Part shown: piece by piece, positions 5,046-12,210 of the stretch | Layout: every line of letters begins with the position of its first letter | Position numbering within the stretch: position 1 is the first letter of the stretch | IMG/VR virus record: IMGVR_UViG_3300020455_000057 | Span: 1-32,489 of that record | Reading direction: 5' to 3' (one strand) | DNA from: a virus | DNA length: 32,489 nucleotides | The notes under the pieces: model-generated | What the model was told of the DNA's origin: nothing | Seen by the model: only the letters and a program-made list of their open reading frames with translations | Databases searched by the model: none | Program-made: the position numbers and the translations under genes

Positions 5046-6415
5046 GCCGGATAATCCCATTTAGTTATTTCATCTGTTTTGTGCCATGGTCCCCAGGAAC
5101 CAGCAATATAGATATAAGGAGTAGTACGTATGGGGCAATTATCCCCAGTACAAAGTAAATCATCGACAATCCTCCAGGATTCTAGAACTTCTTCAGAGTG
5201 AACAAAATGTGACTGGTCATTATAAAGTGCATCATAAAGAAGTTTTTCATAACCATCAACTCCTAACCAATCAGGATACCTATGAGTAAGGGTTGCAGTC
5301 TCGACATCATTTTTAAAACCAGGTGCTTTCATATCAATTCTAATATCAAAATGAGGATGTGGTTGTAACCTCATTACAATACGATCATTATATTCATGAC
5401 CATCAAACAATTGTTGTGGTGGTGCTTTTAATTTAATAACTACTTCTACACATTGGTAAGGCATTTTCTTTCCACTCATGAAGTGAAAAGGAACTCCCTC
5501 CCAACGCCAGTTATCGACATAAATGTCACCAGCAACATAGGTAGCAGTGTTACTGACAGGATCAACACCCTCTTCAGATTTGTAAGTGTCATATTGCCCA
5601 AAAATAATTTTATGTCCTAGTCTAGTTGCGGCAAGTACTTTTGTTTTCTCTCTACGAATTTCAGTAGCATTCATTTTGCATGGTGCCTCCATAGCAATCA
5701 GTGCAAGGACTTGAAGCATATGATTTTGCAACATGTCTCTAACAACACCAGAACCATCATAATATTGTGAACGACCTTCACAACCAATAGTCTCAGTTGC
5801 AAAAATCTGAACCTCTTCTATATACTGCCTATTCCATAGTGGTTCAAGTAGTGTGTTACTGAAACGAGTGGCAAGAATATTATTAACAGTATCTTTACCA
5901 AGATAATGGTCAATGCGATAAACTTGTTTTTCGCGTAAATATCGCTCCACCACTGACTGTAAATGATTAGCAGATTTATAATCGTATCCAAAGGGTTTCT
6001 CGATAACCACCCTCGATCTTTCTGGATCATTTAAAAATCCTCCTTTCTTTAAATTAGTAATTGCATCGGCATATGTGCTAGGTGGTACAGATAAAAAGTA
6101 TGTGGTATCCATACTATCATCATGTAATTGATTTAAACTATTTTCACACGATAAATCACATGAAACAAAATCCAACCAATGAGTAAATTCTTCAGGATAA
6201 TTTCCCAAATAATTTAACCAACACTCTCTAGAAAATTCTCTACGTGAAGAACCTACAATTAGTAGTCCTTGAGGTAAAAGTTTTTTATACCATAATTGAT
6301 ATAAAGAAGGGATGAGTTTTCTTTTACAAAGATCACCTGCCGCACCAAATATAACTATGCGTTTACTAACGTGCTGTTCCGTTTCCATCGTATTTGTATA
6401 ATTCATAATAGACAT
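5042..6415 (-). CDS. zwf: Glucose-6-phosphate 1-dehydrogenase
   Basis: Oxidises glucose-6-phosphate to 6-phosphogluconolactone, making NADPH; this is the entry step of the oxidative pentose phosphate pathway. The start at 6415 (457 aa) is chosen because AAAAGGTGA lies just upstream. The longer frame from 6484 runs over a decayed gene copy and has no ribosome site. Family motifs are the nucleotide-binding GAAGDLCKRKL (residues 24-34), EKPFG (139-143) and the active-site RIDHYLGKD (167-175). It is in the same transcript as gnd, and TalC is also encoded, so the phage carries three steps of the pathway. Phage Zwf proteins are slightly shorter than the ~490-510 aa of cyanobacterial ones. Confidence 0.95.
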   Translation of the reverse strand: MSIMNYTNTMETEQHVSKRIVIFGAAGDLCKRKLIPSLYQLWYKKLLPQGLLIVGSSRREFSRECWLNYLGNYPEEFTHWLDFVSCDLSCENSLNQLHDDSMDTTYFLSVPPSTYADAITNLKKGGFLNDPERSRVVIEKPFGYDYKSANHLQSVVERYLREKQVYRIDHYLGKDTVNNILATRFSNTLLEPLWNRQYIEEVQIFATETIGCEGRSQYYDGSGVVRDMLQNHMLQVLALIAMEAPCKMNATEIRREKTKVLAATRLGHKIIFGQYDTYKSEEGVDPVSNTATYVAGDIYVDNWRWEGVPFHFMSGKKMPYQCVEVVIKLKAPPQQLFDGHEYNDRIVMRLQPHPHFDIRIDMKAPGFKNDVETATLTHRYPDWLGVDGYEKLLYDALYNDQSHFVHSEEVLESWRIVDDLLCTGDNCPIRTTPYIYIAGSWGPWHKTDEITKWDYPA

Positions 6416-6497
6416 TTTCACCTTTTCATAACCCGAAATATATAGTGGATAATACAAATGGGATTGTTGTCTAAAGTAAGACATTTGCTAGGGTCAT
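6416..6497 (-). pseudogene. Decayed tandem copy of the 60-aa membrane gene
   Basis: Starting at the ATG at 6497, which overlaps the stop of the intact gene (ATGA), the frame reads MTLANVLL, stop, TTIPFVLSTIYFGL, stop, KGEN. The intact neighbour reads MTLANVLLWVAIPFVLITF and then CFGFIKGDN at the same spacing. The nucleotides also align without gaps (GCAAAcGTtTTACTTT, CAATCCCATTcGTA). Two in-frame stops destroy the copy. Its last codons (AAAGGTGAA, from the KGD/KGE region) now form the Shine-Dalgarno of zwf. Confidence 0.85.
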
Positions 6498-6676
6498 TTT
6501 ACATTTTTTACACGCAAATCACATTCAGTCTCCTCAAATAAAACTGGATGTGCTGTCCCATTTCCAGTATAATCATCACTATCGTAATAGTCATTATCAC
6601 CTTTGATAAATCCAAAACAAAATGTAATAAGTACGAATGGGATTGCGACCCAAAGTAAAACGTTTGCTAAAGTCAT
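6494..6676 (-). CDS. Small single-span membrane protein, 60 aa
   Basis: Residues 3-24 form a membrane helix (LANVLLWVAIPFVLITFCFGF). An acidic DNDYYDSDDY segment and a polar C-terminus follow. It is ATGA-coupled to the barrel-like gene upstream. A mutated second copy follows immediately downstream. The position between gnd and zwf suggests it is carried with the metabolic genes, but nothing shows what it does. Confidence 0.75.
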   Translation of the reverse strand: MTLANVLLWVAIPFVLITFCFGFIKGDNDYYDSDDYTGNGTAHPVLFEETECDLRVKNVK

Positions 6677-7143
6677 TTAAAAAATACCTTAAATCCAATT
6701 GATGCTCTTCCATTTTCAATATCATCAACACTTGTCAAATATTCAGTATAAAATTTGTAAGAGTCACCATATTCTACACCTATTGATGCCAATGGTCCAC
6801 TAAAGTTATCATTAGTATCAAAATTAGAGTTGTTGATGCTGATTCCAGAATAAAGAGTGGTGCCTCCAAGTGGAGCATAAAATTTAACACCTGCATGATT
6901 AATACCTGGAGAATCATTGCACTGCATCGGAGAAGAAATATGTTCCATAAACAATTTCATATTCTTATGAATATCATATTCAATACCTAAAGAACCCATA
7001 GGTTCTTTAAAGTTAATCTGTTCATTATTGTCCCACGGATCCGCATTTATAGAAACATAAGTTCTAATCTCTTCCGGAGTTATCGATCCAATAGCAATTG
7101 TAGCGAGAGTTGTTGTAATAGTTTGTGCTCCAATACAAATCAT
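6673..7143 (-). CDS. Possible small outer-membrane beta-barrel protein, 156 aa
   Basis: The N-terminus (CIGAQTITTTLATIAIGSIT) may be a weak signal peptide. The rest shows repeated amphipathic strands of about 9-12 residues with conserved-looking Gly/aromatic turns, such as PMGSLGIEYDI, KLFMEHISSP, GVKFYAPLGG, LYSGISINNS, ASIGVEYGDS, FYTEYLTS and ASIGFKVFFK. The last ends in a terminal Phe-Lys like an outer-membrane barrel strand. I infer a small barrel; there is no enzymatic motif. It is ATGA-coupled to gnd before it and to the 60-aa gene after it. Confidence 0.65.
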   Translation of the reverse strand: MICIGAQTITTTLATIAIGSITPEEIRTYVSINADPWDNNEQINFKEPMGSLGIEYDIHKNMKLFMEHISSPMQCNDSPGINHAGVKFYAPLGGTTLYSGISINNSNFDTNDNFSGPLASIGVEYGDSYKFYTEYLTSVDDIENGRASIGFKVFFK

Positions 7144-8177
7144 CTTACGTTATGACCTCCAAACATATATCTCATACCATTTAAGATTTTGTTTCCGAAC
7201 TCGCCCAATCTTCTAGAATTAAAGCGTTCAAATAGTGCGGCAGAGATAACAGGTGTGGGTACACCAAGATCCACAGCAGCGTGAAGAGTCCAACGACCTT
7301 CACCAGAGTCTGATACTCCCCCATCGAACTTGCTAAGTTTAGGATCATGCCGTAGTACATCAGCGGTAAGATCAAGTAACCAACTACCAACAACGCTACC
7401 ACGACGCCAAAGCTCAGCCACCTCAACAGTGTCAATATCATATTGATAGTCTGCCGGATTTTCCATCGGAGCAATCTCAGCATCCCCTTCCTTAACATAT
7501 TGGGAACCAAGATTACCATGATGGAGAATATTAAACCCTTCTGCATACGCTTGCATGATTCCATATTCGACTCCGTTGTGAACCATCTTTACAAAATGAC
7601 CTGCTCCAGGACCTCCACAGTGTAACCAACCATACTCAGCAGATGTTGCGTTTGTGTAAGGGTCCGTGCGGGGTGCAGAGGCAATGCCAGGTGCCAGTGC
7701 CCTGAAAATAGGGGCACAGGCAGATACTGCGCCACTTGCACCACCAACCATAAGACAGTATCCACGCTCCAGACCGTAAACTCCACCAGAAGTACCGCAG
7801 TCAATATATTGGATACCATACTTAGAAAGCCTTTCTGCTCTCCTGCGAGAATCTTTAAAGTTGCTATTGCCATGATCAATAATAATATCTCCGTCGCCAA
7901 GTAATGGTAATAACTCATTGAGTGTGTCCTCTACTAATTCTGCTGGAATAACAAGTTGAAAAATTCCGGGACATTTACCAACTTGTCCATCTACATGATG
8001 AACTATTTTAACAAGATTTTCTAAATCAGTGGCAATTCCACTGACATAACCTTTTTCAAATGCTTCTTCAGCCTTTGCATAGTTACGCCTATAACCCCAG
8101 GTTTCAATACCTGCTTTCATCATCCGACGAGACATACCCTCGCCCATTCTACCTAAACCAATAATACCAACTTTCAT
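7140..8177 (-). CDS. gnd: 6-Phosphogluconate dehydrogenase, decarboxylating
   Basis: Oxidatively decarboxylates 6-phosphogluconate to ribulose-5-phosphate with NAD(P)H formation. The N-terminal Rossmann motif is GLGRMGEGM (residues 7-15). GTSGGV (128-133) and the catalytic KMVHNGVEYG (197-206, Lys197) follow. At 345 aa it is the short form, clearly shorter than the ~470-aa E. coli type; this short form is known in cyanophages. GGAG precedes the ATG by about 9 nt. It follows petF by 38 bp, with a possible extended -10 promoter (8210-8215). With zwf it completes the oxidative pentose phosphate steps. Confidence 0.95.
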   Translation of the reverse strand: MKVGIIGLGRMGEGMSRRMMKAGIETWGYRRNYAKAEEAFEKGYVSGIATDLENLVKIVHHVDGQVGKCPGIFQLVIPAELVEDTLNELLPLLGDGDIIIDHGNSNFKDSRRRAERLSKYGIQYIDCGTSGGVYGLERGYCLMVGGASGAVSACAPIFRALAPGIASAPRTDPYTNATSAEYGWLHCGGPGAGHFVKMVHNGVEYGIMQAYAEGFNILHHGNLGSQYVKEGDAEIAPMENPADYQYDIDTVEVAELWRRGSVVGSWLLDLTADVLRHDPKLSKFDGGVSDSGEGRWTLHAAVDLGVPTPVISAALFERFNSRRLGEFGNKILNGMRYMFGGHNVR

Positions 8178-8209
8178 TTAATTAACTCCATTTCTTTCAA
8201 TTCATTTTA

Positions 8210-8215
8210 ATTATA
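8210..8215 (-). promoter_or_regulatory. Possible extended -10 promoter for gnd
   Basis: Minus-strand TGATATAAT gives a perfect TATAAT with the TG extension, 32 nt before the gnd ATG. No good -35 box lies at 17-18 bp, so it would depend on the extended -10. Confidence 0.4.
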
Positions 8216-8509
8216 TCAATAAAGACATTCCTCCTGTTCTGCCAATACAACACAGTCACTTATTGGATATGATACACATGTCAGGATAAATCCATCTTCT
8301 ATTTGATCATCATCAAGAAAAGATTGCTCCTCCTGATTTACCGTTCCACTTTCAAGTTTACCGGCACATGTAGAACAAGCACCTGCCTTGCATGAAGACG
8401 GTGCATCAATATCAACATCTTCGGCAGCTTCTAATAGATACTGGTCATCTGCACATTGAAAAGTAGTTTCCGTTCCGTCAGATGATTTCCATGTAATCGT
8501 ATATTCCAT
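8216..8509 (-). CDS. petF: Plant-type [2Fe-2S] ferredoxin
   Basis: Soluble electron carrier that accepts electrons from photosystem I. The four cluster ligands are visible as C40, C45, C48 and C78 in the pattern CKAGACSTC and LTC. The length (97 aa) and acidic character match cyanobacterial PetF. It follows petE by 8 bp, so both photosynthetic carriers are on one transcript, and gnd comes next. Phage ferredoxin may serve the host chain or feed reductases made during infection; the sequence does not decide this. Confidence 0.96.
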   Translation of the reverse strand: MEYTITWKSSDGTETTFQCADDQYLLEAAEDVDIDAPSSCKAGACSTCAGKLESGTVNQEEQSFLDDDQIEDGFILTCVSYPISDCVVLAEQEECLY

Positions 8510-8517
8510 TTATTTTT

Positions 8518-8841
8518 TTAGTTAACGTGTACTGTTCCAATCATGCCCGCACCTTGATGATGCCCACAAAAAATATCATAATCTCCTACTTCAGTAAATT
8601 TTATATCTTGAGTTTGACCAGGACTAAAAAATAATGATTCTCTAGATAAATCAGGACGACCATTCACAATAATATTATGAGGTGGTAACATACCATTTAC
8701 AAAGTGTATGCTTTCTCCTTTAGTAATTGTGATATCAGATGGTTCAAACTGAAGATTACCATCAGAGTTCATTATAACATCTACAGCCCATGCCGGTGCT
8801 GCTAAAAAGAAAGTTGTTAGAAGTACAAAAAAGAACTTCAT
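8518..8841 (-). CDS. petE: Plastocyanin
   Basis: Lumenal copper protein that carries electrons from cytochrome b6f to photosystem I. A 19-residue signal peptide (MKFFFVLLTTFFLAAPAWA) targets it to the thylakoid lumen or periplasm. The copper ligands are H55 (PPHN), C92, H95 and M100 in CGHHQGAGM. The mature protein is ~88 aa, a little short for the family (~97-105). It begins the petE-petF-gnd transcript and has a possible promoter at 8861-8889. Confidence 0.96.
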   Translation of the reverse strand: MKFFFVLLTTFFLAAPAWAVDVIMNSDGNLQFEPSDITITKGESIHFVNGMLPPHNIIVNGRPDLSRESLFFSPGQTQDIKFTEVGDYDIFCGHHQGAGMIGTVHVN

Positions 8842-8860
8842 ATTTAAAAAATTTAACTAC

Positions 8861-8889
8861 ACTATCTAGTTATTTTTTACCAATGCCAA
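8861..8889 (-). promoter_or_regulatory. Possible sigma-70 promoter for petE
   Basis: TTGGCA (8889-8884) and GATAGT (8866-8861) are 17 bp apart on the minus strand, matching 5/6 and 4/6 bases. The box lies in the 59-bp gap before petE, one of the wider gaps of this operon. Confidence 0.45.
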
Positions 8890-8900
8890 TTAATTAATTG

Positions 8901-9539
8901 TTAGCAACCACTAACAGATTTTGCTATTTCACCACCAAGATTACTTCCAACATTTTGACCTAACATAGTTGCCCATCCAGCAGCCAACCATCCAACATAA
9001 GGAATTCCAGTTAATACTGGAGCAAGTCCACTGGTCATGCTAGCTCCCACTATCGCACCGGTTGACTCTCCAGAACCTTCCGATTTGATACACGTTAACT
9101 TTTCGGCACTCAACTTTCCCTCAGGATCATTACCTCCATTTGACTCACCATACATTGTATATTCTTTCCGAATATATTCATTTTTATCTAAACTTTGAGA
9201 ACTACCAAAAAATCCTTTTTTACTACTTTTTAAATCTAAATTACTTTCCCTAACTAATACTTTCGGATCATTAGCATTATATCTAATTTCATATCCTTCT
9301 TTTCCCACCTTTACATCATATGATGAATACTCTCCGGTAGGAAGATTGATAGAAGGATACTGTGGTCTATCTGCATATTTCTCAGTCATCTTCATTAGAT
9401 GACCAAGAGCACCAATATGTGCAACTGCGACTAAACCACCCACACCAAGAAGAACCCATTTAAATGGACCTCTACGTCTAAATCTTCTGCGTTTAGATAA
9501 TTTTTCTTTGGGGTTTACCTGTTTTACAATATCAGTCAT
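8901..9539 (-). CDS. Membrane protein with Gly-zipper-like C-terminus, 212 aa
   Basis: The N-terminal 25 residues are very basic (KRRRFRRRG). A membrane span follows at about residues 27-48. The middle domain (50-160) is polar with charged and Gly/Ser-rich parts. The C-terminal 45 residues are Gly/Ala-rich and hydrophobic (GAIVGASMTSGLAPVL, then GWLAAGWATMLG and GSNLGGEIA), as in small membrane-inserting Gly-zipper segments. C149 and the final C212 could pair. It lies 25 bp downstream of the holin-like gene. A role in envelope disruption is possible but unproven. Confidence 0.75.
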   Translation of the reverse strand: MTDIVKQVNPKEKLSKRRRFRRRGPFKWVLLGVGGLVAVAHIGALGHLMKMTEKYADRPQYPSINLPTGEYSSYDVKVGKEGYEIRYNANDPKVLVRESNLDLKSSKKGFFGSSQSLDKNEYIRKEYTMYGESNGGNDPEGKLSAEKLTCIKSEGSGESTGAIVGASMTSGLAPVLTGIPYVGWLAAGWATMLGQNVGSNLGGEIAKSVSGC

Positions 9540-9564
9540 AATTTATTTTTTAAATTCGGCAGTA

Positions 9565-10035
9565 TTACATCTTATAGGAATCGTTAGATTTTGGTGGTCC
9601 TTGAGGTGGTTGATTTCCAATTTGAAGAGGTGCTTGCTCAATCCGGATAGTTTGAGCAGGTGCAGTTTGAGATGCTGCATTAATTAATTTTTCTAAATCA
9701 GATTTGTTTATCGCACCCGAAGAAGAACTACCATTACCATTACCATTTTTATTTTTTGCCGTCTGAACCCCGAACGTAGCTAAAACCCCCGTAAAAACAC
9801 TGGCTATGAATGTCGGATCAATTTTTCCTTGAGGAAAACCAGGAATCGTCACATAATTAAGAGTAAGAATTCCACCAGACCAAACAAGAATACCTAGACG
9901 AACAAAAGTTGAAATAATATTAAGTTGTTCCTCAGAGTCCTCAACTTTTTCTTTTAACTTTCCAAGTGGTCCTTTTTTCTTATCTCCTTTTAATTCTTCT
10001 TTCTTTACTTCGTCTTTCTTTACTTCTTCTGGCAT
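9565..10035 (-). CDS. Two-span, holin-like membrane protein, 156 aa
   Basis: A highly charged N-terminus (Lys/Glu, residues 1-36) precedes two hydrophobic segments (about 42-60 and 74-92) with a short loop between them, then a polar Asn/Gly/Ser-rich tail. Small size, two spans and charged ends are features of many phage holins, but no family signature is visible. It lies downstream of a lysozyme-type gene and a metallopeptidase-like gene, which supports but does not prove a lysis role. A CTAAATAA box lies 21-28 nt before the ATG. Confidence 0.65.
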   Translation of the reverse strand: MPEEVKKDEVKKEELKGDKKKGPLGKLKEKVEDSEEQLNIISTFVRLGILVWSGGILTLNYVTIPGFPQGKIDPTFIASVFTGVLATFGVQTAKNKNGNGNGSSSSGAINKSDLEKLINAASQTAPAQTIRIEQAPLQIGNQPPQGPPKSNDSYKM

Positions 10036-10055
10036 GGTAAAAGAGTAAGGCAGAA

Positions 10056-10063
10056 TTATTTAG
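10056..10063 (-). promoter_or_regulatory. CTAAATAA late-type box for holin-like gene
   Basis: The minus-strand octamer overlaps the TAA stop of the metallopeptidase-like gene and lies 21 nt before the ATG at 10035. It is the same arrangement as at 3698-3705. Confidence 0.5.
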
Positions 10064-10757
10064 TGCCGTAACTAGTTCCATCAAGTTTAATATAACCATT
10101 TTTTTCTAACCATTCTTTAGTCAGAGGTGTAGGTTTATAATCAGTCCACATATCACCACGAGCACAAGATTTAAGTGCTTTCTGAGTCATACCGGCAGTT
10201 CTACCTGCCCAAGTTGCTTCTTTTTCCCATGGAATAGCACTAGGCATATGTTTATATGTTCTTCTTGCCATTTCCTGCCATATCTCAGGAACTTTTTCTT
10301 CATCCATAATAATAGCAATCATGTTATTTTCAATAGTTCCTGCCATACAATCTTGTGCGGCGTGCCATCCTTCATGACGCATTACACTCATTAATACACC
10401 CGGACGTTTCATAAATGTTTTATTTAAGAAAAAATTATTTCCCACTGTATGATAAACACCACGATGTCCTACAGGAAAATATTTTTCATCTGCTAGAAAC
10501 ACCTTAACTCCGATCCTCCTAAGGGAGACAAGCATGTTGTTGAATTCGTTAGCAATAGAATAAAAATCGTCAGTATTGGGATACTGACTAGAAATATCCA
10601 GAAGACTAAAGACTTGTTCGACTCCATCTGTACATTCCCGAAGTAACATACACCCCGTAGAGTGACTAGTATAGTACTCATTTTCTTGGAGTGGGTCTGA
10701 ATGGACAGGCAGGGCAACCGTTGCCGCAGCAACCAGGGATGCAATAATTTTTTTCAT
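10056..10757 (-). CDS. Secreted HExxH metallopeptidase-like protein, 233 aa
   Basis: A signal peptide (MKKIIASLVAAATVALPVHS, cleavage near residue 20) is followed by a ~210-aa domain with the zinc-protease motif HEGWH at residues 128-132. An EKEATWAGR helix (E178/E180) could supply a third ligand. Four or more cysteines in the exported part (C36, C42, C137, C198) may form disulfides. This suggests a periplasmic zinc peptidase, perhaps acting on cell-wall peptides or virion proteins. It is ATGA-coupled to the 69-aa gene before it and lies in the same gene chain as the lysozyme-type protein. The exact substrate is unknown. Confidence 0.75.
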   Translation of the reverse strand: MKKIIASLVAAATVALPVHSDPLQENEYYTSHSTGCMLLRECTDGVEQVFSLLDISSQYPNTDDFYSIANEFNNMLVSLRRIGVKVFLADEKYFPVGHRGVYHTVGNNFFLNKTFMKRPGVLMSVMRHEGWHAAQDCMAGTIENNMIAIIMDEEKVPEIWQEMARRTYKHMPSAIPWEKEATWAGRTAGMTQKALKSCARGDMWTDYKPTPLTKEWLEKNGYIKLDGTSYGTK

Positions 10758-10963
10758 GAATAATATGCCTTGTAATAACTAACAATACCTGATGTATTAA
10801 TATTTCCTTGTGATATCCAATCGTGAGCACACTCATAGATTGATTGTGTTGAATACTTAGGAATAGATCCTTCCATCTGACCACCATATTTAGAAAGAAG
10901 AACTTTTAATGCCTGTTCACGAAGAACAAGTTTTTGCTCACTATAACGCCAATCTTCAGTCAT
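10754..10963 (-). CDS. Small soluble protein, 69 aa
   Basis: A basic/acidic helix (SEQKLVLREQALKVLLSKY) is followed by a short domain containing YECAHDWISQGNI and the end GIVSYYKAYYS. There is no membrane span or signal peptide. It is ATGA-coupled on both sides, to the 161-aa gene and to the metallopeptidase-like gene. Function is not recognised. Confidence 0.75.
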   Translation of the reverse strand: MTEDWRYSEQKLVLREQALKVLLSKYGGQMEGSIPKYSTQSIYECAHDWISQGNINTSGIVSYYKAYYS

Positions 10964-11445
10964 AAAAATTGCTCCTTACCAGTTCCTGACATCCATCCAT
11001 AACCATTAGAACCTCCATCAAGAAAATTTTCTGAACCACCAGGAGGATTAATATCGATAGTGGTATTACTATTTTGAGTGGCAATTTCATACATTCTTTG
11101 ATGTATGTCATTAGGTTCTACAGAAAAATTTTCTTCCCGTTCCTGTCGTTTAATTTCGTATTCTTGTTGCATATAATCAATTTGGTTTTGAGATCTAACA
11201 GGAGCAGGTCCAAACCACGAATCATCATTAAGATATACTGGAGCAGGAATTCCAACATATGGACTATATCCATGACTAAAATGTCCTGGTCCACACTCAA
11301 ATATTGGTGTTTCTAATTTGGAGCATTCAATTTTTTCTTCATCAATAGAACATTCAACATCTTCTTCTTTAAAAGTACCAGTTTTTTTCATGAGAAGAGT
11401 AGTTTGTGTTTTAAACAACTGTTTGACTTTTTTGATTATGCCCAT
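10960..11445 (-). CDS. Soluble protein of unknown function, 161 aa
   Basis: The N-terminus is Lys-rich (GIIKKVKQLFKTQ). There is a Cys-containing acidic part (C32, C40, C51), then a Pro/Gly/Tyr-rich region (GHFSHGYSPYVGIPAPVY) and a long charged helix (YMQQEYEIKRQEREE). The end is Gly-rich (NGYGWMSGTG). There are no membrane spans. It overlaps the lysozyme-type gene by 10 bp and the next gene by ATGA. Nothing in it points to a known family. Confidence 0.75.
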   Translation of the reverse strand: MGIIKKVKQLFKTQTTLLMKKTGTFKEEDVECSIDEEKIECSKLETPIFECGPGHFSHGYSPYVGIPAPVYLNDDSWFGPAPVRSQNQIDYMQQEYEIKRQEREENFSVEPNDIHQRMYEIATQNSNTTIDINPPGGSENFLDGGSNGYGWMSGTGKEQFL

Positions 11446-12014
11446 ATCAGTTTTTTACTATAGTTATAAGAATAATACTCTCTTTTACCTTTGATACCCC
11501 ATCCTAACCAATAGTATGCCGGAATCATATATTGTTGAACAGTTTGACCACTACCTTCAAATGAAGGCAAATATTTTTGGAATATAGGTTCATTAATCAT
11601 ATAACGAGTTTGACCTTCCAGACTACTGGGATCACAGGCATACTTATTACAAAATCTACCAAGACCTTTGTAACGACCAATACTAGTCCATTGAATTAAA
11701 CCATATCCACCAACACGACATTCATTATAAGAAACCCGAGCACCACCCTCACAAATGTTAGGAACAAATTTACTTTCCTGTTTAATATTTCCTAAGATAG
11801 TAGCAAGAGCATTTCTATCGGTAATCTTAGTGCTTTCTTGTAATTTTTTAAGAACATATTGTTCTTCTGGTGTGCATTTTGGACATTTCCAAGTTGATTT
11901 ATATTTAACTGTCGAAGTTTTAACAGGATTTGGTTTTGTTACTAATAGTTGTTCAGAAATTTGAGAAGAAACTGTAGCTGAAACAATTCCAAGTCCAATA
12001 AACGTTTTAATCAT
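11436..12014 (-). CDS. Secreted tail-lysozyme-type peptidoglycan hydrolase, 192 aa
   Basis: The start at 12014 is chosen for GGAG 4 nt upstream and because it opens with a signal-like MIKTFIGLGIVSATVSSQ. A CPKC pair precedes the catalytic domain. The segment ILGNIKQESKF, with the likely catalytic Glu, and the later GGARVSYNECRVGGYGLIQW follow the pattern of phage tail lysozymes (compare GNIKxES and GGYGLIQWT). The C-terminal part ends in a Tyr/Lys-rich segment. The probable role is cutting cell-wall glycan, at entry or at lysis. Unlike a tail-bound enzyme it has its own leader. It overlaps the 67-aa gene by 8 bp. Confidence 0.82.
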   Translation of the reverse strand: MIKTFIGLGIVSATVSSQISEQLLVTKPNPVKTSTVKYKSTWKCPKCTPEEQYVLKKLQESTKITDRNALATILGNIKQESKFVPNICEGGARVSYNECRVGGYGLIQWTSIGRYKGLGRFCNKYACDPSSLEGQTRYMINEPIFQKYLPSFEGSGQTVQQYMIPAYYWLGWGIKGKREYYSYNYSKKLIWA

Positions 12015-12210
12015 CGTCTCCAAGATATTCGAGTGAGTAAATTTCATGATCTTTAATAGTAGGGTCTAACCATTCGGCAAACTCTGTTTGAATTGCATAT
12101 GCATTCTCTACTGATTCTAGCACATCATTTGATTCCATATCACAAAGAGTGTGCATTCTGTCAACTGCCCATTCATGAGCTATCTCCAGAGTTTTTTCCA
12201 AAGTTACCAT
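12007..12210 (-). CDS. Small acidic protein, 67 aa
   Basis: The start at 12210 (MVTLEKTLEIAHEWAVDRMH) is preferred over the ATG at 12291, which lies deep in the upstream gene. The protein is acidic and helical with no membrane span and ends EYLGDDD. Its start overlaps the GIY-YIG gene by 38 bp, and a perfect-consensus promoter lies 35-63 nt upstream inside that gene. Function is not recognised. Confidence 0.68.
   Translation of the reverse strand: MVTLEKTLEIAHEWAVDRMHTLCDMESNDVLESVENAYAIQTEFAEWLDPTIKDHEIYSLEYLGDDD

Noticed and set aside
6416-6484. Longer zwf start (MSYFRQQSHLYYP extension)
   Set aside because: This stretch is the shifted frame of a decayed gene copy; the ATG at 6415 has a good ribosome site and fits the family length.
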